Assembly: GCA_030248135.1 (NCBI GenBank) | Contig: JASANC010005553.1 | Coordinates: 62,001 to 126,000 of the forward strand | Direction: 5' to 3' | Source: Theristus sp. LFF4_11 | Taxonomy: Eukaryota; Nematoda; Chromadorea; Monhysterida; Xyalidae | Length of the DNA: 64,000 bases | Part shown: piece by piece, positions 1-14,700 of the stretch | How positions within the stretch are numbered: the first letter of the stretch is position 1 | Layout: each line of letters begins with the position of its first letter | Notes under the pieces: model-generated | What the model was told of the DNA's origin: nothing | What the model saw: only the letters and a program-made list of their open reading frames with translations | The model's database searches: none | Position numbers and translations under genes: made by a program

Positions 1-807
1 CTTTGGATTCAAAACAAGTAAAGTTCATTGAAATTGATACTCCATGTTTCATTTTCAAATTGATACTCCATGGTTATGAGCGATAATTTCAACGTAACGC
101 ACGATGGGCAACTGGCAATTGTTGCTGCTCAAAACTTGACGAGCGACTGCGAAAGATGTAACAAAACCGTCTCTGAAAAAAAAGTTAGTTTTTTAATTGG
201 GTCGAAATGGTATTTACCATTCATTTTCACTTTGCAAAATGTTTGGGTCATGTTGGGGTAAACGGGTAAAAAGAAGCAAAACTGCAAAACGAAATTATAA
301 ACGTCACTTTTTTGTTTCTTCTATTCATGTTCACTTTACAAAAAAGGCTTGGCTTATGTTAGGGTAACCGGGTAAAAAAGCATTAGCTTTTTAAAACGGG
401 TATTTTTAATGAAAAAACGTTAATTTTTATATATTTTATTCAATCTTACTTAACTTGCAAAAAGGCTTGACTTAGGTCAGGGTGAACGGGTAAAAATTGC
501 AAAATCATAAACTTCGCATTTTCACTTTGCAAAAAAGGCTTGGCTTGGGTAAGCGGGTAAAAGAAGCATTAGCCTTTTAAAACGGGTAAATTGAAAAAAA
601 CGTTAATTTTTATGTTTTTTATTCAATCTTACTTCACATACAAAAAGGCTTGACTTAGGTTACGGTGAACGGGGAAAAAATAGCAAAATCATGAACTTCG
701 CATTTTCAGTTTACAAAAAAGGCTTGGCTTTGGTAAACGGGTAAAAAAAGCATTAGCTTTTTAAAACGGCATTGATTAAGCCACGTACGCTCGGGTCAAT
801 GGGCTAG
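1..807 (+). mobile_element. Helitron-like element, 3' part, with internal repeats
   Basis: Repeated short blocks of the type AAAAAGGCTTGGCTTAGGTTA plus GGGTAAACGGGTAAAAA recur at roughly 100-200 bp spacing. The stretch ends with a CTCGGGTCAATGGG run and CTAG (804-807) followed by T, the usual Helitron 3' end. The same blocks fill 15360-16330 and 16900-17340, and the first 40 bases recur inverted near 6940-6975. No helicase ORF is seen, so it is non-autonomous. Confidence 0.6.
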
Positions 808-935
808 TCATGAATAAAAACTGGAGTGAAGCTACCGATGATGCTATATATAGCAAAAAGCTGCGGACAAACAAACAATCAAGCAAACTTTCTTACTATC
901 TTAGTATTATAGATTTTGAAAGAAATGTCTTAGCT
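808..935. repeat. Helitron-associated flank repeat
   Basis: The block from TCATGAATAAAAACTGG to the ATCTTAGTATTATAGAT motif is repeated almost exactly at 14834-14937. In both places it abuts Helitron-like sequence. I read it as the outer part of another element of the same group. Confidence 0.45.
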
Positions 936-985
936 ATACAGTAGGTCAGCGTTTAATTTAGCTTCAGCATCACTGTTTCAATCAA

Positions 986-1442
986 TACCGTATTACCCCC
1001 ATTAAACCGCCCCCACCATTAATCCCCCCCCCCCACCAATAAACCCCCACCCCCACGACAAGTTTCCGAATAATCCCCCCACAAATAATCCCCCATGGGG
1101 GATTATTGGAAACCTGTTTGAAACACATACCCAGCGAATTCAGTGGCTTTTTGCAGTGAAAATGATGAAATTGTGCTATCAAAGGCCCCAAATGGATGAG
1201 TTAATAGTAATTTCATTACAAAAGGCTGTTATAAAAGGAAATTTCTATGTAGAGTAGAAGTTTCTGCGACTTTCTTGCCTGCCATGCAAGGTAATTTTGC
1301 CATTTTTCAACAAACCCCCACCCTGGAATTTGTTTGTAAATAAAGCCCCCCCCCACCAATAATCCCCCCACCAATAAACCCCCACCCCTAAAAGTTGCTG
1401 CGTATTAATCCCCCATGGGGGTTTATTGAAGGTAATACGGTA
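986..1442. mobile_element. C-rich terminal-inverted-repeat element, copy 1
   Basis: Starts TACCGTATTACCCCC and ends GGTAATACGGTA, a clear terminal inverted repeat. It contains two CCCCCATGGGGG palindromes, runs of C, and a conserved middle (CCAGCGAATTCAGTGGC, CCCCAAATGGATGAG). It is shared with copies at 26299-26666 and 38635-39077. No coding capacity, so non-autonomous. Confidence 0.8.
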
Positions 1443-1653
1443 TCACACTCTGTCATCAAATCCATCAATCGTTTTATTAATGATATTGCTTTGCGATGAT
1501 GATAATGATTTTGCTGCGGTTCAAAAAAAAACAGTTTTTGAACAGCATTAATTGACTGTCTTATTGTTTTCTTGGAAAGAAGATTTTTGCAAAAAGCTTT
1601 ACTTTTTCGCATGCGTTTTTAGCTTTTTGTTGGAAGGAACTAAAACTTTGCAC

Positions 1654-4600
1654 CTTTAGTGTTTCACATCCCCCCTGCGCATCGAGCGTCAATGGTAATA
1701 TGATGAAGGGCAGTTTGTCCAACTCTGCACGAACTCCTTCCATAGAAGCCCAGCTTGGAGCGCCGTTTAACTTTCCATGTAGTGGTCTTCCCTGCACACA
1801 TGTATTAATACTCATTATCCTGTGAAAGAAACCTATTTTTTAATCTGCACAATAGAACTAGATACTTGATGCACATACGGATTGAGTATACAGATGCTTC
1901 GGATCCACTGAAAGCACACCGGTGCTGCTAATTTGCACAGGAACGAAATGAGTTTCTCCAAAACCCTCCGGTGTCATCTCCATCATCTAGAAATTAAAGG
2001 TATCCAGTACCGAAGATGACAGACTTTTTTTTAGGTTGGGGGTACCAATTTTTGGGGGGGTGGGGGTAAGTGCGGGTGCAAGACTAAACAACCTTATATT
2101 TTGTAAATATTATGCCCCAGAAATACAAAAAAGTTATAAATTTAAAAAAAATTTCTTAAACAAAAATTTGTGAATTTTGAACAAAAATTGGTGATTTTTT
2201 AAACATTTGGAGAGGGGTGGGTACCCACGGGGGAGTGCCGAGTCGAGAAGGAGATGGTGGGTACGCACGGGGGTTGAGCGGTCCTAGGTTTAGGTTTAGG
2301 TTTATGAGCTAGGTGCAGCTTCACGGGACCTCCCTCCCCACCCACCCCTCCACCCCACAGGGCGTAACGTGGTGCTAGGGGGTACACCCCCACCCCCTCA
2401 TCTTCTTCTTCGGCACTGAAAGCATCAATGTTTTTAAACATTTTGTTTTAGTTCCAGTTTTTTTGTTTTAGAACTACTTTGTCAAGTTTATTTTTTTAAA
2501 TTGTGTGTGGCTGGGGCACATGTGAGTCCAAATTTCCAGAAACTTAGAAGAAACATACCAAATAGCCGAGCGTGAATTTTTGCTTCAACAACAAAATATA
2601 CTAGCAAGTGTACCGGTGATGGTTTTGAAAAAAACAAAATTTTCCAGTGATTCACTTTTAATGCTGCGGTGTCTGCCCGTAAATCAAGAATAATGGTCCG
2701 GCCATCCGGTTTAGTTACAGTCAAACGACCAACTGAATGACGGCTAGGAACATCTATAACTTCTCGAATCTGTGTTTTTTGTTTTTTTGTTAAAGAGTTC
2801 AACTGTTGACGACCTTCTGAACACAACTCTCCTAAAATTTAATGGTGTTTCATATAAACTCAGCATATATTTAGGGTGAGCCAAAACAAGTTCCAAAATC
2901 AAAATGCTCTCACTGACTTGTGCTGAAAATTGGCACACCATTAGAATACTTTGGAATTTTTTTCTGACCAAATTTTTTTCTATGATATATTACCATTATC
3001 ACTAACTACAGCAGAATATCTTGAAAACATAAAAAAATCGTTAAATGTTGTGGAATGCTAATGGTCGATGATGAACTTTAGTGACAACCCGAGCGTTCAC
3101 AACACAAAAAAAGATGAAAGAAACAATGCGCACATAGTAGCTTAAAGATGGCGAACACAGAATTGCATTTGAGCAGTCTTTGAAACTCTGATGTTTCACT
3201 TCGAGTCTGAGTGTGCGTGAGCGGTTCTGCTCAGGACAGATGCGAATTTGTCTTTTCAAATGCAAATTGTTTTTTTCTTTTTTTTTAATTCATACAAGAT
3301 GTCACTCTGATTTTTTCACAATAGCAGACTAATTGTTTTCTGCAGCGAAAAACGCAATTCCATTTTCAGTTTTGTTTTTTGTGTCAAAAATTGCTATTTT
3401 TAAAAATTACACTGTAAACAATAAACTGAAACGTGTAAACCAATAAACAATTAGATCAGAAAAAAACTCCTGAAATGTTCTAACAGTGTTTTAAATTTTA
3501 AGTCATAAGGTCTTAGCTCTGAGCACTTACCGCTCACCACCGAACCGCTCACGCACACTCAGACTCGAAGTGAAACATCAAAGTTATCAAAGACTGCTCG
3601 AATGCAATTCTGCGTTCGTCATCTTCAAGCTACTGTGTACATGTATTGTTTTTTCTATCTTTAAACATTCGGGTTTTCACCAAAGTTCATCAATTGGTAT
3701 TTGTTACAGCTAAGTCAACCGTTAGCATTCCACAACATGTATCGATTTTTCTTGTTTTCAAGATATTCTGCTATAGTTAGTGATAATAGCAGCATATCCT
3801 GAAAAAAGGTCAGAAAAACTTTCTAAAGTGTTCTAATAGTGTGTCATTTTTCAGCTCGAAACATCTCAGCACAAGTTAGTGAGAGCATTCTTATTTTGGA
3901 ACTTTTTTTGACTCACCCTGTATTTTAAAAATGTACAGAGTGAGCCAAAAAAAGGTTCCAATTCTAAAATGCTCTCACTGGTTTGTGCTAAGGTATTTCG
4001 AGCTGAAAATTGGAACACTATTAGAAAACATTTAGAGGTTTTTCTGACCAAATTTTTGTTATGGTATGTTGCCCCTATCACTCACTACAGAAGAATATCT
4101 GGAAAACATGAAAAATCGACAAATGTTGTGAAATGCAGAGGGTTGATTTAGCTGTAACAAAGGGACTTCGTGTCTTAAAATTTGGAACACTTGTTAGAAC
4201 AGTTTTCAAAAAATAGCAATTTTTGACAAAAAACACTGTTCAGAGTGGCAAATTTTGTGTATTAAAAAAGGAAAAAACAATTTGGATTTGAAAAGATAAA
4301 TTCGCATCTGTTCTCAGCAGAACCGCTTACGCACACTCAGACTTGAAGTGAAACATTGGAGTGATCAAAAACTGTTCAAATGCAACTCAGCATTCGGCAT
4401 TCTAAGCTGCTTTAAACTCATATTGCTTTTTTCATCTTTTTTTGTGTTGTAAATATTCGGGCTGTCACCAACGTTCATTCTTTTGAACTTTGTTACAGTT
4501 AAATCAACCCTCTACATTTTACAACATTTGTCGATTTTTCATATTTTCCGGATATTTTGCTGTAGTGAGTGATAGGGGCAACATACCATGACAAAAATTT

Positions 4601-5769
4601 GGTCAGAAAAACCTCCAAATGTTTTCTAATAGTGTTCCAATTTTCAGCTTGAAACAATTCAGCACAAGCCAGTGAGAGCATTTTAGAACTGGAACCTTTT
4701 TTTGGCTCACCCTGTACTTAAAGGGCATATAGTCAATTGGACTGTTTTAATTACCTGGATTAGATGGTATTCGCATAGCCGCAGCTTCCGCCGAGTTCAA
4801 AATAGGTGGCGCACGTATTAAATGGTTTGTGCTGATGCCAATCTTTTATATGATATTTTTCTGTTTAATTGATTACAAACCATCTTAGAACCTTAGAACC
4901 TTATTAACCAACTTTGGAATCTTGTGTCATGTACAGCATGCCGACGACATCTGCACCCTGATCTTCAATTTCACTGAAGTCGACTTCGGTGCGTCGGAAC
5001 TTAAACAGCACAAAAGTACTGGAAGAACCTGTGTTCGGCAGTGACAACTTCGCTTGTTCCAAAATTTTTTTTATCGCACCAATCTTGGTAACATCTTTTG
5101 TGTTCTTAAGTTGGTTGAGCAACTGAAACAATAGAAAAGTTGAAACAATAGAAAAACAACGTAAAAACAGTGACTTTCTGTTTCTATAAGAACTTGTATT
5201 TTTAACTAGAACTGTTTCTATAAGAACTTGAATTAAACCCTACTAGTTCAGTTGTTCGTTCTTCCACTTGGCACTGACCCGGCGAGTTCCTTTCATGACT
5301 GTTGCAGTCGGGAATCGTGTCTCCGGCAATAACTTGCACTTTTTCCTCAAGCTCAGCTTTCAAATCTGGCAACATATACCATCAAAATTTTACACACATC
5401 TATGCATTGACCACAACAAAGAACGTCAACCCAACCAAACTGATTTGAATTTTTGCGTGACAAATTCTTACCTAATTCGTGTTCAGTTGCTGAAATGTTT
5501 TGCAGATTTGTGTTTGATGATGGTAAACAAAAAATACTTCTGCAGTATGCGCAATATGCACATGAGTGTTGCAACAACACACTTGTATATCATGGGAGTA
5601 AATAATTTGTTCCAAAGTGAGCCTAAAGGTTAAGCGTCAAACCTTCAGCGAGACCAAGCGATGTAACAATTGCCGAGACCATTGAAAGAGAGGCTGCTGT
5701 GTCGCCACTAGCTCCCTGGTTGTCCAGTAACGCACCCAAATCAAGATCAGTCAGGTCTAGCGATTCAGC
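1654..5769 (-). CDS. Polycystin-like pre-GAIN segment (exons 5643-5769, 5268-5356, 4913-5122, 4755-4842, 2656-2831, 1879-1986, 1654-1791)
   Basis: Seven phase-consistent exons, C-terminal to REJ. Exon 5643-5769 has [14 protein letters not shown] and [16 protein letters not shown], the GDT motif common after REJ in this family. Exon 5268-5356 has [12 protein letters not shown]. Exon 4913-5122 has [16 protein letters not shown] and VDFSEIED. Exon 4755-4842 has [18 protein letters not shown]. Exon 2656-2831 has [20 protein letters not shown]. Exon 1879-1986 has [20 protein letters not shown], and exon 1654-1791 has [20 protein letters not shown]. This is the region that precedes the GPS cleavage domain. 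No GPS motif, PLAT domain or membrane helix is visible by coordinate 1, so the gene continues past it. Confidence 0.78.
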
Positions 5770-8700
5770 CTGTATACAGATGTATGTATGTATGTATGTA
5801 TGTATGTACATGTATTTCTTGATCAAAAAGTGCAAATCTGAAATTGCTCTCATTCAGCATCAACATGGTACAGTATGGCCAAAGAAATAAGGCAGTCCTT
5901 GTATTCATCAAGATTCACTAGCAGTTGCCCGTGCCTACGGGCCGGGTAAGAAATGTTTGCGGTTTTGTTAACAGCAAGGTGCGCACCCGCGGATTTATCG
6001 ACATTTATTTGCTTCTGTTTTCCTGAAACGGGAAACGTGTTGATTTTTTTACCAAGGCTTTCATGCGTTTAAATTCGTCGATACCGTTTATTGTTTGGGG
6101 CAAGCGTTCTGCTTGAGATTTAGCTATCTTAAGTAGCAAAAATAAGCGCCAATTCAAATTGCAAAAACTGACTATTATCTTAGTATTATAGATAGATATA
6201 GATAGATAGATTAGTACTAGCCAATTGACCCGAGCGTATGTGGCTTAATCAATGTCAAGCCTTTTTGGTAAAGTGGAATTGAAATGAGAAAAAAGATTTT
6301 AAAAAAACAACTGATTTAAAAAAGTTACGTTGTGCTGTCGTAAAACTGCCTTTCTGTAGCTGGCACAGTTTTAGCTACACCTGCGTATTTAAACAAATAA
6401 AAAATGCGAACTTGCTGATTTTGCTATTTTTACCCGTTAACTCCAAACAAATCAAACTTTTTGCAAGTAAAGTGAAATTGAATGAAACATATTTCATTGA
6501 CATTTTTTAATTACCCGTTTGAAAAAAAAATAATGCTTTTTACCCGTTTACCCTTACATGTTCCAAAGCTTTCTGTAAAAAGTGAAAATGAATGGAAATT
6601 TTAAAACGTAATTTAAAATTTAAAATATCCGTTCAAAAAATCACACAATTTTGATTTTTGTGTTTAGCAATTTTTTCTAAACCTGCGGTATTAAAAAATG
6701 AAATGCAAAAATATCTGCTTTATTTGTGGACTGTCGGACCATTTTAGTAAACCACGCGTTTCGTTAAGGAACCCGATTTTTTTCGGATTTTGCTATTGGT
6801 TGTTCAGAGAACGTGAATATATTTGTTTAGATAGGACTCTTCTAAATTTGAAAAAGCATGTCTTAGTCAAAGGTAACTCTTACTTGAGCCAAATTTTTTA
6901 AGAATAAAAAATCTTGTTTTGCATGTTAAGTGCAATGTGAAATTTCAATGAAATTTACTTGTTTTGAATCCAAAGTGCAACTTGCAATGCCGATGCCGAT
7001 GCGCGTTTTGCAACCCGATTTTTAGAAACAAAAAAGTTCAAACTTTTTTCAAAGACACGGTTTGTTACATCTTTCCCAGTCTCACAGAATGGACGGCACA
7101 TCCGATTATGATCGATTGCAAGAATTGGAAAAACGGGTCTCCCAATAACCAATAAAACGAATTCGCGACTTTGAAAAACCAACAGAAACGAAATCGGCTA
7201 TTGAATTTTTTTCGCACAAAAGTGGTTTTCCTTTGAATGATAATTGAATCCCATATTTTTTTCTGAACCAAATGCACGGGTAACGTTGATGCGGAACATT
7301 CGATCAAAGCAAAATGAAACAGGTCATGAAGATGAATGAGGGCACAAAACAAACAGCAGTTTTCACAAGATTTTTACTAAGATTCTGTGACTTTGTGAAT
7401 TGTGGTGAACTTGCAACTTTGAAACAGCAGAAACTAAAATCATATTGTTTAAGAAAACATTTTTGTGCAAAAGCGGGCTTACAATAAAAACACAAATGGG
7501 ATTGTGCGAATAAACGGGTATCAATTCCGGCCAGTTCTGTAAATTAAAAGATAAACGAGCCTCTTCGTATCAAACTTAGCGACTTTGAAAAATGAATATG
7601 TCAAACAATCAAATCACGTTTGAACAATTTCAGTCAACCAAAAGAATCTAACGGGAACGACCTTGCCTTTGACCGTGTTCAACTTAACTAACCGAGAACA
7701 AACGGGAGCAGCAAATTCAATTAGTTTAGAAAAAAATTTCTCAGCGATTGCAAAATCAGCAAAACAGAGATATAAAAGAATCATTTTTGACATAGAATTG
7801 ACACTGAATCGAAAAGTTTGAAAACAAACATTTGAAATGTTTGAAAAGCACTTTTAAAAATCGAGCGGGTTCTCGAGCTAAAAATAAAAGCGGAACGCTT
7901 GCCCCAAACAAACGGCATCAACGAAATTAAACACATGGAAGTCTTGGTTTGAAAAATCAACACGTTTCTTATTCCAGGAAAACAGAAACAAATAAATGTC
8001 GATAAATCCGCAGGTGTACCTTGCTGTTAACAAAATCGCAAACATTTCTTACCCGGGCAGTAGGCACGGGTCAACTGCTAGTTAGTTCAAAAACTCATCA
8101 AAATTGACACACAGTTGGGTTTCTGAACGTCTTTTTTCTTTCATTCAAATTGGGTGCGCTCCTTGCCACGGAAAAAAGCTGCCATGTTTAATCGGCCATT
8201 CTGTATGTTAGGTTAACATTGGAATATTTGTAGAGTTTATGCTGCCGTTTTTTGTATTCAAGTTATAGCTGCAAACAGATTATCCTGTGGTAGCCAGCAA
8301 CGTTATTCAACGTGTTAAAAACATGAAATGTTTCAGTAATATGACCACAATGAGACCATAATCATTATAATTCTAACAACGTTCTCGTGGTAGTGTTTGT
8401 GGGAACGCTGTGATGGATTGTGGATCAACCGTATGACCGTAGTGACTAAAGATAACAAACAAAGAACTGGGGAATTGTGTCAAACTCATAACGATGGTAA
8501 ACCAAAGTCGGGTGCTGAAAAAAGGTTTTACATAATAATTTGAAGCATGATTTAAATATTCATCCAAAGCTATGATAGAATTTCTTCAATTTTTTTTTGT
8601 TTTTCTTTGGCTGCAGCGGTATGATTCATTGTTTGAGACTGAAATAAGAATTCATGAAAAAGCAAAAGTTCTATCCAGTGTTCCAAGTTTCAGCTCAATA

Positions 8701-11700
8701 TCTTTTACTGGTGACGAGTACGATCAATTTTAAAAGTGCATTAATTTTTTGGAACATCCCGTACTTTTAAAAATTTCAAAACAATTAAAACCGATCCAGC
8801 GAAAATTTACATTTTGAATATTTTGCATGTCTTTGCACGTAGGTTCTTTTCCAAATTTTCTATTCAAATCATGTTGATGAATGGATGGAGCAAAAAACCA
8901 CTAGTCACCAAACTTGAAACAAAAACAAAAACAAAAGAACAGAACAAACCTCGATATGTTCAACAACTACCAGCTGACCATGGGCTAACAATGGATCAAC
9001 AACGTCAAACTCAACAGTGTATACTCCCTCCGCTAGCACCATGCTTTGTAATGGCACCGGTCCACGATACACTTCTGTTCGCACTTTGTCAACGTCGATT
9101 TCTGGAAAGCATTCTATTTATCGATAATAAGTGCATAAGCTCAACACCACTTCCATAAAAATCAAAACTATATTTTTACGAACGGGTCATTATGTATGTG
9201 AGCGCATCGTTGTCGTCAGCATCTTTCCAGCCCTGGCAACTAAGCTCAAACTTATCCGTCAGTGCTTTTGCTTTTCTCGGAGAGACATCACAGGTGCCGC
9301 TTGTTGGCGGTTGATTGGGCTAGCGTAACAGTGGTTATTAAACTTCAGTGTTATTAAAAACTGGTAGCGCTACGCCTTCGGTACTAAAAATTGTTTAGAA
9401 ATTGAATTGCAAGAAGATGGGCTAGCTTTTTTATTGACGTTATGCTGAAACTTCCTCTAACTGTAACTTATTATTATTAATCTCCTTAGTAAGGTCATAA
9501 ATTTAAATCTCAATGCAATGTTCAGAACCTTAAACTTCAATTTCATTGTTTTAATTTTAATGTAACGTGCATAGAAAAGGTCCATCAAATAGCTGGGGTA
9601 AAACAACAAACAGTGGTTTTGTTGTCAATGATCCTTCAGCTCCATGGGGGTTAGTTCAGTTACTTTTTAACCGTTTTAAATTTTAAGAAAATTGTAAAAT
9701 CAATATTATGTACATTTTTAAAAGTTACAATCTCACATTCGATTGACCATTTTTAATGACTGAATTGCACATTTTTATTACCTTTATGTCAACACCTGTT
9801 TTGCCTCTTATGTTTGTTGTAACGCGGTTCACCTCGCAAGAAACATAAAAATTCTCAACGCGGCCATCGTCTACATTCCAAATATTTTTCTTCAGTGTCA
9901 ACACTTGCAGCGTTTGGTCTAAAAAAAGCAGTGCAATGAACATGATTATTCAAATCTTCTTTTTAATTTTGTATAACATTTAAGAAAAAACTAAACATAG
10001 ATGCTAATACATGTAATAAACCTGTTCATGTGTTAAGATTATTTTATAAATATCATTTTTACTCACTGCTAATATGTTCTATGTTCGACGGTTCAAATGG
10101 GATTTCAACCGGATTCAAATCGCCAAAACGAACGGTTTTTGTGAAAAGCCACATGTACTCCAGTCTTTCACTAGCGTCACAATTTTCACAAGAGCATTTT
10201 ACGTTGACGTCCTGCATCACAGCATGCTGTTAATTTGTGATGTAAAAACAATCTTACATGAACACAACTAAAAACTTACCTCTGATTTTGTCATACGTAA
10301 ACCGTTCTTGTCAATTCTACAAAAAGTTGACCGCGAACAGCTGAAACGCGCATGATTGTTTTTGTTGGATATAATGTATGTAAACAGGACATTTTTAAAA
10401 CAAAATTTTGTACTACAAAATTTTTTTGTTGATTTTTGTTGACTTTTGACAAGTTTTCTCGAAAAAAGGACACAATCCGTGCCAATAGCAAATAGTGTTC
10501 AAAAGTCATAGATGTTAAACCAGGTTTTGATAACGAGTCTTTTGCTCATCACAGCTCATCTCATCATCACCGCACTTTTGCAACACCTTGTATATTTTAT
10601 TCACAGCTTTCAAACTTTCTCTTTATGCGCATAATAAACTAAACAGACCTGACGTTGACAGCAGGCGGAGTTCCGGGAATAATGTGAACTCTCATAAATT
10701 TTGAACTCTTCAGCTTCACGTCACGACCGTCAACACTGTAGTTTTTAGTGATTATGACACCTACTTCATATAGATGTCCACGCAAAAACCAACTGCCTTG
10801 AATCCGATAAGTTGGTGCATGATTGCTCAATGCGCCCGGGCCTGAAAACACTCAATCAGCTTTTTGAGTTTTTTGGCTTATCATATAATTTATAATTCAG
10901 GTTTTCAGCAAATTAATTAAATCTTCCTTATAACGGAACATCTTTACACGTTTGCAAACCTCCACCAAAACATCCATTGGGAAAAGCAGCGTAGGGATCC
11001 GGGTAGTCTTCTTCTGGCATTGTATAATTTTTACTTAATTGATAAACGCCATCTTTTTCTGGATAGTTCTCTGCCGGATTTTCTGTTGTATTTAAATACC
11101 GACAAAGGTACGTGATGGTATCAAACAATGGGGGCAATACTGCAGTGTTCGGATCACTTGAAAAAATTCCCGGTTGCAAACTCAGCATCTGAAAAATACA
11201 AAACTGTCTCAAACACCACAAATTGCTTGAAACGTGTTGCATATAATGGTAGACTATAAAAACCAGCGGCCCATGGCTGGATTTCAATATCCCAAGGCGC
11301 TTAAACCAACCAACTAAAGTTACTAATCAATTACGCATATTATCTTTTCTTTTGAAGTAGGCGGAATAATGTTGAATGATGTAAAAAAATTAAGCCCACA
11401 GCTGATACGCCGAACGAACGCGTTCGCACACTAACGTAATTCGATTATGAATTAAAATATCGTGCTAAACACAATAGTGTCCAGCAAATTTTTGAATTAG
11501 GTTTTAATGACCAGTTTTTAATTTTTAATTTACCCCCAAAGACTCAGGTTCAGCCAGCTAAGCTATCTGTCACATATCGAAGGTTCGCTGTTTAAAACAC
11601 CTATGTATGTCTGGACTTTGGAAACGTATTGGAAACACGTGCCAGATTTCGCGATTTCGTTACAAGCAACTCATAGATGCTCGTTCCTCGTTCCCCAGCA

Positions 11701-14700
11701 CGCACACACAGACACACACGGCAATGCAGTTGCTGTTGTGTATGTGTGGCCATTAAGTTACCGGGAGTCTGAAAAAACGGTCGTGTGTTGTGGTGTTGAC
11801 CAACACCTAGAGAACCGAATATTCAGAACAAAGTAGAAGAAAATTTAAAAGTTTAAAACCCGGATATATAAAACAAAAAACTAAACTTTTTTCATATTCC
11901 AAGCAGTTTGTGTAGCTACTGCAAAATATTTCTGCACGCGCACTCTCGAAAAAGATTTTTTTGCCGGTTATTCTGCTCTGCATTAAATAAACGGTTCATA
12001 GGGCTTGAATCTGTAAATTTTTTTGAATTTAACTTACAATTTCCAGTTGAAATTGGTTGTTGTCACAGCAATTCAATTTTAATTAGGCACACAACGTTAC
12101 GTCGCGTCACGTCATCGCTTATGCATCCGTAGCATAAACAACGAGCGAAAAATCTAAAATCCTGCAGCACATCACTTCATCTCACGGCATCGTTTCTTCA
12201 TCCGTGTCTCTCTGTACGTCAACGTGCGTCGACGTCCGGACAGCTAAATGGGCTTCTTTAGTAGGTTGGTTTAATGGAAAAAATATCGAAATTCAACCTT
12301 GGACCCGGGACTTGTGCCGCTCCTGTACCGCCCGCACCAATCGAAATAGAATGGCAATTGATTGTTGCTGAACAAATAGGCTAAACAGGTTCCACTACAA
12401 AAAGATTGCAGCATCAACAAAGACGTGGCCATGATTGATAGCGAATCAGTGGAACGGTCCACAAAAAAATAATCAATTTAATCGAAAAACGGTTGAATGT
12501 TGCTGATCAGAAGAGATTACCTTTTAATATTTTAAATGGGAATAGCAGATGGTTGTTGCTGATCAAGGATTGCTTTACCATACTTTTAACGGGGATGACA
12601 GCAGAAAGAGATCGCTAAAAAATTTACTTTCATTGCTGTTCGGGACGGACGATTGCTGTTCATGCATCAGAAAAAATATTTTTCTTATACTGAACAGGTT
12701 ACTTTTTAAGTTTCAAATACTTCAAACGGGTATCGGTTGATTTTTGCTGATTAAACAACGTTGTCTGATCAAACAACGTTGTTTTTGATTTTTTTGAGAG
12801 GGAATGGCAGTTGAACAACAATTGACGACATGAAAAAGAAATAAAACAAGATTGATTTTTGATACTTTGAACAGGAATAACAATGCAATAAAGCTGATCA
12901 AAGAAGAGTGAAACAAAAATTAGCGACAATGAAGAAACTACTAACAGAGGGAAAATTTTGATATTTTAAACGGGAATAGCAGTTGTTTGTTGCTGATTAA
13001 AAAATTGCTTTTATATTTTGAACGGGAAAGGCAGTTATGATTGTGTTGCTTACTGATCAAAGAATTTAAAACAGGTTCTTATGAAAAACATTGGCAAATT
13101 TAAAATAATAAAATCTGTGGCTTTGATTGATGCTGAAATCAGCGTAAAACAAACCACACATACGTGGTGCTATGGTAACTAAATCAGGTTATGATATGCA
13201 CCAATGAAATCAGCAAAAGCACGGCTTGACAAAATAGCATTGTTTAAAAAAACTAAAAAATTCTACAATTTTAAAATTTAAAAAAAATTAAAAAAGATAT
13301 AAACATCGACGGGTACAAATTGCTTCTAAAATGAACGATCATTGCTATGGTAAATCAATAACAGTCGGTTGAAGCAACTCAAAATCAAATTCCAATGCAT
13401 TTTTTGTCCGGATCGTCCGGGTCAAGAAAGTCAAAATCCACTCAAAAATAATTGTTTTCATTAGCTAACCGTGCCGTAGGCACGGGTTATTTGCTAGTAA
13501 AACATAAAACATAAACAAACATAACATAAAACAAAAAAGTATTTGGTATGAATGATTGAGTTACAGTGTAGTTTCGTGTTTGCTTTGAAAAACACTAGCA
13601 AATAACCCGTGCCTACGGCACGGTTAGCTGATGAAATCAATTATTATTTTTGAATGGATTTTGACCTTCTTGACCCGGAAGATCCGGACAAAAATGCATT
13701 GGAATTTGATTTTGAGTTGCTTCAACCGACTGTTATTGATTTACCATAGCAATGATCGTTCATTTTAAAAGCAATTTGTACCCGTCGATGTTTATGCGTT
13801 TTTAATTGCAGCATTTTTTGTTTTTTTGAAAACAATGCTATTTTGTCAAGCCGTGCTTTTGCTGATTTCATTGGTGCATACATAACCTGATTTAGTTACC
13901 ATAGCACCACGTATTACTCTGTGGTTTGTTTTACGCTGATTTCAGCATCAATCGAAGCCACAGATTTTATTATTTTAAATTTTCCAATCTTAACAATCTT
14001 ATCCATTCTTAACAATCTGTTTTAAATTCTTTGATCAGTAAGCAACACAGTCATAACTGCGTTTACCGTTCAAAATACAAACTTTTTTAATCAGCAACAA
14101 ACAACTGCCATTCCCGTTTAAAGTATCAAAATTTTTCCTGTGTTAGTAGCTTCTTCAATGTCGCTAATTTTTGTTTCACTCTTCTTTGATCAGCTGTATT
14201 GCATTGTCATTCCTGTTCAAAGTATCAAAAACCAATCTTGTTTTATTTGCTTTTCATGTCGTCAATTGTTCTTCAACGTCATTCCCGCTCAAATAAAAAA
14301 ACACAATCGATACCCGTTTAAGGTATTTAAAAATTAAAAAGCAACCTGTTCAGTATAAAAAAATATTTTTTGTGATGCATGAACAACAATCATCCCGTCC
14401 AAAAAGCAATCTTTTTAGCGAACTCTTTCTACTGTCATCCCCGTTAAATGTACGACAAAACATTTTTTTGATCAGAAACAACCAACTGCTATTCCCGTTC
14501 AAAATATTAAAAGGTAATCTCTTCTGATCAGCAACATTCAACTCTTAATCGATTAAAATTAATCGATTATATGTGTACCGTTACACTGATTCACTATCGA
14601 TCATGGCCACGTCTTTGTTGAAGCTGCATTCTTTTTGTAGTGGACCACCTGTTTAGCCTATTTGTTCAGCAACAATCAATTGCCATGCTCGTTAGTAATT

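Noticed and set aside
3866..4681. 60-71-codon frames with near-identical proteins on opposite strands
   Set aside because: They come from the inverted arms of a mariner-like element and do not encode a transposase.
8373..8531. Possible extra exon starting at a TTTTTTCAG acceptor near 8511
   Set aside because: The phase-0 frame gives a short peptide ending in a stop with only a weak donor, and the chain joins correctly from 8532 to 5769 without it.
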